A stretch of 64,000 nt of DNA from Aegilops tauschii subsp. strangulata (lineage: Eukaryota > Streptophyta > Magnoliopsida > Poales > Poaceae): positions 160,432,627-160,496,626 of the forward strand of contig NC_053036.3 in assembly GCF_002575655.3 (NCBI RefSeq), given 5' to 3'. Below the pieces are notes generated by a model. The model saw only the letters and a list, made by a program, of their open reading frames with translations. It made no database searches and was not told the origin of the DNA. Below, one piece after another: positions 33,998 through 44,720 of this stretch. Every line of letters starts with the position of its first letter. Positions within the stretch are counted from its first letter, which is position 1. A program made the translations under genes and the position numbers.

Positions 33998-35017
33998 GGG
34001 CTTTAACTCAGCATGAGTGTCCCACATCACTTCATATCGGAATCTTTTGTCACTCTTCGCTCCTGGTTGCCTGGGTGCAAGCTGTACGGGTATAGGTGAA
34101 TGATCTGAAGTTGCGGCAATGAGGTGCTCAACTATCGTGTTAAGGAATTACGAACACCACTCAGCTGTCCCGAGTGCCCTATCCAGGCGCACCCGTGTAA
34201 AGGAGCCTCCTGACACCTTTTTCTCGTACGTCCATTTCCTTCCAGTGAAGCCAAGATCTAAGAGATCACAAACATCCACTGCATCTCTAAAACCCTGTAT
34301 CTGGGATTGACTATGAGTGCCAATGCCATCATGCTCATCTTGTCGCAAAACCTCGTTAAAATCCCCCAAACATAGCCAGGGTATATCATGGAGGCTGGAC
34401 AGATTTTTCATTGTGGTCCATGTGTGATGACGCAGGTGCGTTTGAGCCTCTCCATAGAAGCAAGAAAGTCTCCATGGCTCGCCTCCGAGCGAACTGATTT
34501 TCACATCCATATGATACTTAGAATAACTCAAATTCTCAATCTTTATTTCATTATTCCAAAACATTACTAAACCTCCACTCCTACCAGAAGAATCAACAGC
34601 AAAAGAATTGTCATAACCTAAAGTACTCTTAAGATTTTCTGCTCTACTACCACTAATCTGGGTTTTGACAATACAGAGTACTTTTGGGGCAAACTTTATC
34701 GCGATTTCGCGTAGCTCTTGAATTGTCTGGGCGTTGCCAATCCCGCGACAATTCCATCTTAGGAGATTCATTGCGCACGGCGGTCCTCCCCTGTCCTCCC
34801 CTGAGGAGGCCGCCAAACGCGCATCATTACTGTTTTTGCCACCATGTGTTTTCTTACCACCATTCAGATTGTTCTTGTCAGGCGACAGAGTAGTTCTTGA
34901 TCTTTTTGGGTCCTGCTTTGGCGGGGGGCTGAGAGGGACCAAAGCCCCGCCTGTAGCACCTTTCTCCACCGGCACCATCTCCAAACCCGATGCTTCCTTT
35001 GGGGTTTCCATGACCAC
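33998..35017 (-). pseudogene. LINE apurinic-type endonuclease
   Basis: 289 open codons to 34148, with the EEP fold signatures LLRWNCRGIGNAQTIQELRE (start), PWLCLGDFNEVL (the Asp-x-Asn pair) and later RKWTYEKK. The frame continues after a TAA with TSDHSPIPVQLAP, the conserved SDHSP box. It would nick target DNA to prime reverse transcription. The final Asp-His box is separated by the stop at about 34148. Confidence 0.85.
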
Positions 35018-35029
35018 CGCAGCTGATGG

Positions 35030-35835
35030 CCTTTGCAGCTCCCGTCAGATTCATCAAGCATAGTCTCATCAGTAACATTCTCCTTTGGATGGCCCCTTCC
35101 AGCTTCAGATGTGTCCCCTGACTTTGGTTGTTGCTGCTGCTTGTTGTTCCTGCGCCTAGTAGCCCAGCTGGTAGCCGCCGGTGCACGTAAATTTTTGTAT
35201 GTCAGTGCAGACGGAGGATGCACCCCATCGCTATGCTCCTTAAACTGATGGCCCATCATACCGCACACCTAACACCAATCCGGGAGCCTCTCATAGTGGA
35301 CTGCAAAGATCTCTCGCTCACCACCACGGATGAGAGAGGTAGCCTTTTTCAGAGGATTGCGAACATCCAAACGGATCCTAACCCTGTAAAAATTTCCCTC
35401 AAAATCGAAGGAAGAAGGTTCAACATCCACAAACTCCCCGACCTTAGATGCGAGAGCTTTAACCTTGCCATGGTAGGCCACTGGGAGATCAATAATCCAA
35501 GCCCAGATCTCGAACTTGAAGAGCTCAATTGTGGATGGCTTGGTGAATCCATCATAAGTGGCTATGATCACCAGGTTGCCCTTGAAGTGCCACGGGCCTC
35601 CCTGCGTCACTCTTTCCCAGTCACCCAGGCAATCAAATTGCATGATGAAGAGATTATCCTCCAAGGTTTTGATCTTCATGGGTCTAGCCAAATCCCATGC
35701 CGCACGCATGGCGCGGAAAAAACAATAGTTGCTGAACGTCTTATCCATGTGGACTCTGACCAGAATCATCCATCGGAGGTTCTCATCTGCCGGTGCATCT
35801 TCGTCCTCAAACACCACATCATCCAGTTGGAGCAA
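35030..35835 (-). pseudogene. LINE ORF1, DUF4283-like with zinc knuckle
   Basis: 188 codons to a TAG at 35269-35271. It has DUF4283-type text (NYCFFRAMRAAWDLARPMKI, GGPWHFKGNLVII, IWAWIIDLPVAYHGK) and the LPDWC start of a CCHC knuckle. The next codon is a stop where plant ORF1 proteins usually have Tyr, and beyond it VCGMMGHQFKEH has His where the last Cys is expected. ORF1 proteins bind element RNA. A frame change precedes the EN part. Confidence 0.8.
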
Positions 35836-35862
35836 CCGCTCGCGTCAGGTCGTCGCTAATGG

Positions 35863-36890
35863 TCCGGTCCATGTAACTTCGAGTTCTGGGCGTCAGTCTT
35901 TCCTTTGTTCGTTTTCTTATTCCTATTTTCGAAAATACTGTAAATACATATATTTAAAAACCTAAAATAACCTTGAACTTTAAAAAATGTTAAAACAATT
36001 GTTAGCTTAATTCAAAAAAATATTGCATCGCATATAAATTACAAATGTTCGCGTGTTTCGAAAAGTGTATGTGACATTATAAAAAAATCATATATTTTTC
36101 AAAAGGTTAAACCTATATATAATAAATATTTCAAATGTATACGAAAAATGTTGATGCCATACAAAACATTATAAAAAATGTTCACGCGTTTAAAAAAATG
36201 CATGTGATATTACAACAATGAATCATTATTTGGGAAGTGTTAAGCATATATCAAATAAATGTTTCAAATGTATTTGAAAAAAATAAAATGTTTATAAAAA
36301 AGTGGACATCAAACAATTATTCGAATGAAATGTTAGTCATTATATGTAAAAGAGCTAATCATGTATTAAAAATGTTCTTCATGTATACAAAAAAATGTAG
36401 AGATCAAACACCTTTGTTTTGAAACATGTTAATTCTGTGCCTTAAAATGATTAACGTGTATTAAAATAATTTTTTCACATGTGCATGAAAAATGTATAAA
36501 GGAAACTAAGGAAAAATGATAGAAAAACACATAGAAAAGAAAACAATGTCAGTCAATCTAAAAACGATAAAAAACTATACATAAAAACTTATAAAAAGAA
36601 AGAACCAAAAGAAAATGAGTAAAAAATAAAGAGAAATGAAGAAAATCAATGGAAATAAAAAAATAAGAAAAAACTAAAGAAAACAAAGAAAATGCAAAAA
36701 CTAGTGAAAACTGAGAAAACCCAAAGAAAACTAGGAAAAAACTAAAAGAAAAAATGAGTGAAAACTGAGAAAAGCAAAAAACCCGAAGAAAACTGATGGA
36801 AAAAAACGAACAGAGCAAAAAACAAAAGAAGCACGAAAAGGAAAAAACCAGAGAGAAAACCGGGGCCGAGCGAACGTACAACGAGTAAAT
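35863..36890. repeat. Degenerate AT-rich element
   Basis: Starts near GGTCCGGTCCATG, then a T-rich stretch, imperfect units like AAATGTTGATGCCATACAAAA and AAATGTTCACGCGTTTAAAAA, then a purine-rich tract (AGAAAACTAGGAAAAAACT), ending at AACCGGGGCCGAG. Same plan as 20585-21370. Confidence 0.6.
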
Positions 36891-37380
36891 ACCTACCCTA
36901 ATGGGCTGGCCAGCTCGCGTTGTATGTAGAGCACGGAGAGCTCCTCTTCAACGCATCAGGCCCCAGAAATCGGCGTTGGCGCTCGCGCTCGCTAGGGCAC
37001 GACACAATAAGGCTTCGCCCAGTCAATCACAGGCGACACAATCCCGATGAACATTGACATTGTTAATAAAGTGGAGCATGTTTACTGTTCAGCCTGAAAA
37101 AGGTCATCTCATGAAAAAAAATATTAATTGTAATTGTTGCTTTTTTATTCAAGTTCCTTGGTGAGATCCGAGTTCATTGCATCCCAAATGTAATCCGAAT
37201 GTAAATGGAGCCGTGTTTCCCAAAACTCATCACCATAACCTTATTAGCTAATCCATGGCCAACACTATTAGCCAAACACTTTGTCCACCACACTTTAGAT
37301 TCCTGGACGAAAATCAGCAACTTCTTTACTTCTTCAACTAGAGGACCGAGTGGAGATAAATCCCTTTCGCGAGCATTGAG
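36891..37380 (-). pseudogene. Possible LINE/RNase H 3' remnant and flanking DNA
   Basis: On the minus strand 37330-37150 reads KCLANSVGHGLANKVMVM and then, in a nearby frame, a tail ending before AATAAAAAAGC, like the degraded end of an RNase H-bearing LINE with a short A run. The rest (36891-37140) has no recognised feature. Confidence 0.3.
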
Positions 37381-38185
37381 CTAGGTGAGTACCCTTCCCC
37401 TCTTCTCCTCTCGTGCCGCGGGCGACCAACCGCGGTCGCGGCCCCTCCTCCCCCAATCCCCCTCTCCCGCCGCCATTGCTGGGTCAGGCCCGGGCGGCGC
37501 TGGTGGCCCCCGGCCGTTTCCCCTCTCGAAGATGCTCCAGCGCGGGGCGACACAGATTCGAGGGGCGCTCCCACGCGACGGCAGGGTGACTAGCCGCGGA
37601 CGCGGGGGATCTGCAGCGCGGCTGCGCCCGCTCAGCCCAGATCTGGGACCCATCTAGGTCTGGGCAGACCGGCGGCGGGACATATCGGTGGTGTGGCTTC
37701 CTGGAGGTGGAGGCGATGCGTAGGGCTGGTGGGTGGTGGCGGCGCTGGCGGCCGTGTGCTGCAGCGTGGCGGCGGAGGCTCTGCGGGCCTGATCTGGGAC
37801 TGGTCGGGCCCAGGAGGCCTGGTATGCCTCTGCTGCCGCGTCTGGCTGGCTACCGCGACGTTGCTGGAGGCACTGGCCTCCCACGCGATGGTGGTGGAGG
37901 TGGTTCCCTCCCGCGCGGCTCCGATGCTGCCGTCCCCGCTTCCTGGCACTCCCTCTCTCCATTCTCAAGGCCTCGCAATGGTGATCTCAATGAGACGACG
38001 TGGGTGACGTCAAGACCATGGTGGAGCATGTTAGTGGGTGGCAGGATGGTTGGAAGGCTTCGGATCGGGCAGGTAGTGGCATTTTGGGTGTGGGAGAGAA
38101 ATCCATGTCGGTTCATCTGGCTCCGACGCAATGCCGCCTGCTGGTGCCGCAATTCCTTCTAAAGGGTGTCGGAGGTTCCCATCCC
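37381..38185 (+). other. GC-rich segment, possibly a LINE or gene 5' region
   Basis: Highly GC-rich with overlapping open frames on both strands and no recognised domain. The composition resembles 5' UTRs of grass LINEs or first exons. It is truncated at 38186 by the copia LTR. Confidence 0.35.
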
Positions 38186-41100
38186 TGTTGGGGAACGTAG
38201 CATGCAATTTCAAAAAAGATCCTACGCTCACGCAAGATCTATCTAGGAGATGCATAGCGACGAGAGGGGGAGAGTGTGTCCACGTACCTGTTGGGGAACG
38301 TAGCATGCAATTTGAAAAAAATTCCTACGATCACGCAAGATCTATCTAGGAGATGCATAGCAACGAGAGGGGGAGAGTGTGTCCACGTACCCAAGCGGAA
38401 GCGTTAGGTTAACGAGGTTGATGTAGTCGAACGTCTTCGTCATCCAACAGATCAAGTACCGAACGTACGACACCTCCGAGTTCAGCACACGTTCAGCTCG
38501 ATGACGTCCCTCGAACTCTTGATCCAGTAGAGGGTCGAGGGAGGAGTAAACCGTGGAGGGAGACACCGCACACGGCTTGGAACAATTGATGTGTCTCCAA
38601 GGGGTGCCTTGCCCACGTATATAAAGGAGGGAGAGGAAGGAGGCCGGCCCCAGGAGGCGCGCCAAGAGGGGGGAGTCCTACTAGGACTCCCAGTCCTAGT
38701 AGGATTCGCCCCCCCGTCTTATTCCTTCTCATGGAGGGGGAAAAGGGGGAAGGAGAGGGAAGAGGAGAAGGAAAGGGGGCGCGCCCTCTCCCCTAGTCCA
38801 ATTCGGACTCCCTATGGAAGGGGGGCGCGGCCACCCCTTGTGGGTTGCCTCCCCTCTCCCCTATGGCCCATGTAGGCCCATTACTTTCCCCCGGGGGTTC
38901 CGGTAACCCCTCGGTACTCTGATAAATATCCGAAACGTCCCAAAACCATTCCGGTGTCCAAATACTATTGTCCAATATATCAACCTTTACCTCTCGACTA
39001 TTTCGAGACTCCTCGTCATGTCCGTGATCTCATCCGGGACTCCGAACAATCTTCGGTCACCAAAACACATAACTCATAATACAAATCGTCATTGAACGTT
39101 AAGCGTGCGGACCCTACGGGTTCGAGAACTATGTAGACATGACCGAGACACATCTCCGATCAATAACCAACAACGGAACCTGGATGCTCATATTGGTTCC
39201 TACATATTCTACGAAGATATTTATCTGTCAAACCGCAAAAACAACATACGTCATTCCCTTTGTCATCGGTATGTTACTTGCCCGAGATTCGATCGTCGGC
39301 ATCATCATACCTAGTTCAATCTCATTACCAGCAAGTCTCTTTACTCGTTCCGTAATGCGTCATCCCGCAACTAACTCATTAGTCACATTGCTTGCAAGGC
39401 TTATAGTAATGTGCATTACCGAGAGGGCCTAGAGATACCTCTCCGATACTCGGAGTGACAAATCCTAATCTCGATCTATGCCAACCCAACAAACACCTTC
39501 GGAGACACCTATAGAGCATCTTTATAATCACCCAGTTATGTTTTGACGTTTGATAGCACACAAGGTGTTCCTCCGGTATTCGGGAGTTGCATAATCTCAT
39601 AGTCAAAGGAATATGTATAAGTCATGAAGAAAGCAATAGCAATTAAACTTAACGATCATTATGCTAAGCTAACGGATGGGTCTTGTCCATCACACCATTC
39701 TCCTAATGATGTGATCCCGTTCATCAAATGACAACACATGTCTATGGTTAGGAAACTTAACCATCTTTGATTAACGAGCTAGTCAAGTAGAGGCATACTA
39801 GGGACACTCTGTCTTGTCTATGTATTCACACATGCATCAAGTTTCTGGTTAATACAATTCTAGCATGAATAATAAACATTTATCATTATATAAGGAAATC
39901 TAAATAACAACTTTGTTATTGCCTCTAGGGCATATTTCCTTCAGTACCCTCGTTGACCGAAAGCAGAAGCGTTTGACAACGCGGTTGTTGTAGTCGAACT
40001 TCTTCTCGTTCCGACCGATCAAGCACCAAACTTACGGCACCTGCGAGTTCTGCACACGTTCAGCTTGATGACGTCCCTTGAACTCTTGATCCAGCAAAGT
40101 GTCAAGGGAGAGTTCCGTCAGCACGACGACGTGGTGACGGTGATGGTGAAGTGATCCGCATAGGGCTTCGCCTAAGCACTACGTGAATATGACCGGAGGC
40201 GTAAACTGTGGAGGGGGGCGCCGCACACGGCTAACAATTGTTGGTGTGTGTTCTAGCATTGCCCTCCCCTTCCTTCTCTCTTCCCCCTTTCCTTCCTCCT
40301 AAGGAGCGGCATATGGGGGGCGCAGCAACCCCTGCTGGCTGCTGGGTTTCCCCTCTTGGCCCATTAGGCCCATATAGTTGCCGGGGGGTGTCCGGAACCC
40401 ATTCCGGTGACCCGATATGTACCCGGTACCCCCATAACACTTCGGTGCCCGAATATCATCGTCCTATATATGAATCTTTACCTCTCGACCATTTAGAGAC
40501 TCCTCATCATGTCTGTGATCTCATCTGGGACTCCGAACAACATTCGGTCACCAAATCACATAACTCATAATACAAAATCGTCAACAAACGTTAAGCGTGC
40601 GGACTCTACGGGTTCAAGAACTATATAGACATGACCTAGACACCTCTCCGGTCAATAACCAATAGCGGAACCTGGATGCCCATATTGGCTCCTACATATG
40701 CTACGAAGATCTTTATCGGTCAAACTGTTATGACAACATACGTAATTCCCTTTGTCTATCGGTATGTTACTTGCCCGAGATTCGACCGTCGGTATCTTCA
40801 TACCAAGTGCAATCTCATTACCGGCAAGTCTCTTTACTCGTTCAATAATACATCAACCTCGCGACTAACTCCTTAGTCATTTGCTTGCAAGCTTATGATG
40901 TGTATTACCGAGAGGGCCCAGAGATACCTCTCCGATACTCAGAGTGACAAATCCTAATCTTGATCTATGCCAACTCAACAAACACCCTCGAAGATACCTG
41001 TAGAGCATCTTTATGATCACCCAGTTACGTTGTGACGTTTGATAGCACACGAGGTATTCCTCCGGTATCCGGGAGTTGCATAATCTCATAGTCGAAGGAA

Positions 41101-41431
41101 TATGTATTTGACATGAAGAAAGCAATAGCAACAAACTCGATCATTATGCTAAGCTAACGCATGGGTCTTTTCCATCACATCATTCTCCTAATGATGTGAT
41201 CCTGTTTATCAAATGACAACACATGCCTATGGTTAGGAAACTTAACCATCTATGATTAATGAGCTAGTCTAGTAGAGGCTTACTAGGGACATGGTGTTTT
41301 TGTCTATGTATCCACACATGTATCAAGTTTCCGGTTAATACTATTCTAGCATGAATAATGAACATTTATCATGATATAAGGAAATATAAAATAACAACTT
41401 TTATTATTGCCTCTAGGCCAAATTTCCTTCA
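38186..41431 (-). repeat. 3' LTR of the second copia element, split by a solo LTR
   Basis: Plus-strand start TGTTGGGGAACGTAGC (38186) and end AATTTCCTTCA (41431). About 1586 bp remain once the solo LTR and one target duplication are removed. It is joined to the reversed polypurine tract GTCTCCTACTTGC (41432 on). Confidence 0.9.
38289..39943 (-). mobile_element. Solo LTR of the same copia family nested in the LTR
   Basis: A 1655-bp complete LTR (TGTTGGGG to CCTTCA on the plus strand) flanked by GTACC at 38284-38288 and 39944-39948. The host LTR continues seamlessly on both sides. Solo LTRs arise by recombination between the two LTRs of a full element. Confidence 0.93.
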
Positions 41432-42039
41432 GTCTCCTACTTGCACTAGAGTCAATAATCTAGTTCACATCGCCATGTGATTTAACACCAACAGTTCACA
41501 TCTTTATGTGATTAATACCCATAGTTCACATCGCCATGTGACCAACACCCGAAGGATTTACTAGAGTCAATAATCTAGTTCACATCTCTATGTGATTAAC
41601 ACCCAAAGAGTACTAGGTGTGATCATGTTTTGCTTGTGAGAGAAGTTTTAGTCAGCGGGTCTGCCACATTCAGATCCGTATGTATTTTGCAAATTTCTAT
41701 GTTTACAATGCTCTGCATGGAGCTACTCTAGCTTATTGGTCCCACTTTCAATATAAATACGCCTTCACCCAGACTCCTTCATTTGCTGCTTCCGAAGAAG
41801 CTATGTACTCCGCTTCACATGTAGATCCCGCCACGACGCTCTGCTTGGAACTGCACCAACTGACAGCTCCACCATTCAATATAAATACGTACCCGGTTTG
41901 CGACTTAGAGTCATCCAGATCAGTGTCAAAGCTAGAATCGACGTAACCATTTACGACGAGCTCTTTGTCACCCCCGTAAACGAGAAACATATCCGTAGTC
42001 CTTTTCAGGTATTTCAGGATGTTCTTGACCGTTGTCCAG
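41432..42039 (-). pseudogene. Second copia element: 3' untranslated part and RNase H
   Basis: 41748-42039 encodes RNase H on the minus strand: GYVDSSFDTDLDDSKSQTGY and SKQSVVAGSTCEAEYIA contain the Asp, Glu and Asp set. 41455-41600 carries four TCACAT/ATGTGA dyads, and the polypurine tract abuts the LTR. The frame stops at the Athila-like insertion. Confidence 0.85.
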
Positions 42040-43556
42040 TGATACGCCCATTTTGCATCATGTTTCCTTACTGTTATTTATAATGTTTTATCCATAATAA
42101 TTCTTTTTGGAGTAATTCTAATGCCTTTTCTCTCATAATTTACAAGGAACACCAAGAGGGAGAATTCTGGCAGCTGGATATCTGGACCTGGAAAAGCTAC
42201 GCCAGGCCACCTATTCTGCACAACTCCAAATGAATTGAAACTTCACGGAGATTTTTATGGATTATTTAAGAAATATTGGAGCCAATAAACACCAGAGGGG
42301 TGCCACCAGGTGGGCACAACCCACCTGGGCGCGCCAGGCCCCCCAGGCGCGCCCTGGTGGGTTGTGGCCTCCTCGGCCCACCTCCGGTGCCCATCTTCTG
42401 GTATATAAGTCATTTTGACCTAGAAAAAAATAAGGAGGGGACTTTCGGGACGGAGCGCCGCCATCTCGAGGCGGAACTTGGGCAGGAGCACTTTTGCCCT
42501 CCGGTGGAGCGATTCCGCCGGGGGGAACTTCCCTCCCCGAGGGGGAAATCATCGTCATCATCATCACCAACAACTCTCCCATCTTGGGGAGGGAAATCTC
42601 CGTCAACATCTTCAACAACACCATCTCCTCTCAAACCCTAGTTCATCTCTTGTGTTCAATCTTGTTAACGGAACTATAGAGTGGTGCTTGTGGGTGACTA
42701 GTAGTGTTGATTACATCTTGTAGTTGATCACTATATGGTTTATTTGGGGGAAGATTATATGTTCAGATCCATTATGCTATTTAATACTCCTCTGATCATG
42801 AGAATGTTTATCATTTGTGAGTAGTTACTTTTGTTCTTGAGGTCACAGGAGAAATCATGTTGCAAGTAATCATGTGAACTTGATATGTGTTCGATATTTT
42901 GATAGTATGTATGTTGTTATTCCCTTAGTGGTGTCATGTGAACGTCGACTACATGACACTCACCATGTTTGGGCCTAAGGGAATGCATTGTGGAGTAGCA
43001 ATTAGATGGTGGGTTGCGAGAGTGATAGAAGCTTAAACCCCAGTTTATGCGCTATTTCGTAAGGGACCGATTGGATCCAAAAGTTTAATGCTATGGTTAT
43101 AATTTATTCTTAATACTTTTCTCATAGTTGCGGATGCTTTCGGGAGGGTTAATCATAAGTAGGAGGTTTGTTCAAGTAAGAACAGCACCTAAGCACCGAT
43201 CCACCAACATATCAAATTATCAAAGTAGCGAACACAAATCAAACCAACATGATGAAAGTGACTAGATGAAATTCCCGTGTACCCTCAAGAATGCTTTGCT
43301 TATCATAAGAGACCGTTTTGGCCTATCCTTTGCCTCAAAAGGATTGGGCTACCTTGCTGCACTTTTGTTACTATTATCATTACTTGCTCGTTACAAATTA
43401 TCTTGCTATCAAACTACTCCGCTACTTACAATTTCAGCACTTGCAGACATTACCTTACTGAAAACTACTTGTCATTTCCTTCTGCTCCTTGTTGGGTTCG
43501 ACACTCTTACTTATCGAAAAGAGCTAAAATTGATCCCCTATACTTGTGGGTCATCA
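42040..43556 (+). repeat. 5' LTR of the Athila-like element
   Basis: 1517 bp, TGATACGCCCATTTTGC to GTGGGTCATCA. Dyads CCAGGTGGG-cacaa-CCCACCTGG and GGGCGCGCC..GGCGCGCCC lie at about 42306-42356. The TATA box GGTATATAAG follows at about 42401-42409. Confidence 0.93.
42306..42410 (+). promoter_or_regulatory. LTR promoter: GC dyads plus TATA
   Basis: Two inverted repeats (9-bp arms each) are followed about 48 bp later by TATATAAG. A very similar arrangement occurs at 57436-57571 inside the element. In the 3' LTR (about 60022-60100) CG-to-CA changes spoil the second dyad. Confidence 0.75.
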
Positions 43557-43566
43557 AGGCTATTTT

Positions 43567-43586
43567 CTGGCGCCGTTTCCGGGAGT
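43567..43586 (+). promoter_or_regulatory. Primer binding site (tRNA-Asp type)
   Basis: TGGCGCCGTTTCCGGGAG about 11 bp after the 5' LTR; it matches the Athila-type TGGCGCCGTTGCCGGGG except for single bases. Confidence 0.85.
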
Positions 43587-43661
43587 GAAGCGCCTTTGGT
43601 AAGTGGAATTTGGTAAGGAAACATTTATATAGTGTGCTGAAATTTATTGTCACTTGTTACT

Positions 43662-44720
43662 ATGGAAAACAATCCTTTGAGGGGTTTGTTCGGGGTATCT
43701 TCACCTCGCCCGGAACCACAATTAGCTACGCCTCAACCTACTGCACCTACTGAAAATATTGAATATGAAATTCCTTCGGGTATGATAGAACAACTGCTAG
43801 CTAATCCTTATGCAGGAGATGGAACCGAACATCGTGATATGCACTTGATATATGTGGAACAAATTTGTGAATTGTTTAAGCTTGCAGGTTTACCTAGGGA
43901 TGAAGTGATGAAAAAGGTTTTCCCTTTATCTTTCAAGGGAAAAGCATTGGCATGGTATAGGTTATGTGATGGTATTGGATCATGGAATTGGAATCGTTTG
44001 AAATTGGAGTTCCACCAAAAAAATTATCCTATGCATCTAGTTCATCGTGATCGGAATTATATATATAATTTTTGGCCTCGTGAAGGAGAAAGTATCGCTC
44101 TAGCTTGGGGGAGGCTTAAGTCAATGTTATGTTCATGCCCCAATCATGAGCTCTCAAGAGAAATTACTATCCAGAATTTTTATGCTCGGCTTTCTCGTAA
44201 TGATCAAACCATGCTTGATACTTGCTATCTATGGAGCAATATGGATAAAAGAAAGTAAGTATTTATCCGGGAAGCCTCCACCAAGATCCAATTTATTTAA
44301 ACCCATATTAAAATTCTATCATATGAATGAAACATAGTTTGAAAAAGACGACTAAACAAGTTGTGCTGGTTCATTTATGAAGAAGACTATTGAATTCCGG
44401 TGGGATCTTTTGGAAAGAATTAAACGCAACTCTGAAGATTGGGAACTCGACGAAGGTAAAGAGTCAGGTATTAAACTTAAGTATGATTGTGTTAAATCTT
44501 TTATGGATACTGATGCTTTTCAAAAGTTTAGCACTAAATATGGACTTGACTCTGAGATAGTAGCCTCCTTTTGTGAATCATTTGCTACTCATGTTGAACT
44601 CCCTAAGGAGAAGTGGTGTAAATATCACCCACCTATTAAAGAAGAAATTAAAGAACCAGTACCGGTTAAAGAAGAAACTATACTTTATAATGTTGATCCA
44701 GTTTCCTTCTGCTTATATTG
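43662..44720 (+). pseudogene. Athila-like Gag
   Basis: From ATG 43662 (MENNPLRGLFGVSSPRPEPQ). Retrotransposon gag text follows (FPLSFKGKALAWYRLCDG, REITIQNFYARLS). Open to a stop at 44256-44258; a second open piece is 44377-44721 in another frame, so at least one frameshift is present. It would form the particle core. AGCTTGGGGGAG, identical to part of the polypurine tract, lies in it at 44103. Confidence 0.8.

Larger units (their letters stand above)
23571..35862 (-). mobile_element. LINE (non-LTR retrotransposon), deleted, split by a copia element
   Basis: In minus-strand order: ORF1 with a DUF4283-like domain and zinc knuckle (35835-about 35030), an endonuclease (about 34960-34150), then a jump into the tail of reverse transcriptase (about 33997). 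RT continues across the copia insertion (25194-33771) to 24750, then a zf-RVT domain and RNase H (24783-23602). It ends with a short A run (T run 23578-23584 on the plus strand). The RT core, including the YADD region, is missing. No flanking target duplication was found. Confidence 0.88.

Noticed and set aside
37385..38162. Overlapping GC-rich frames of 90-151 codons
   Set aside because: No domain, both strands open, cut by a transposon; composition explains them.
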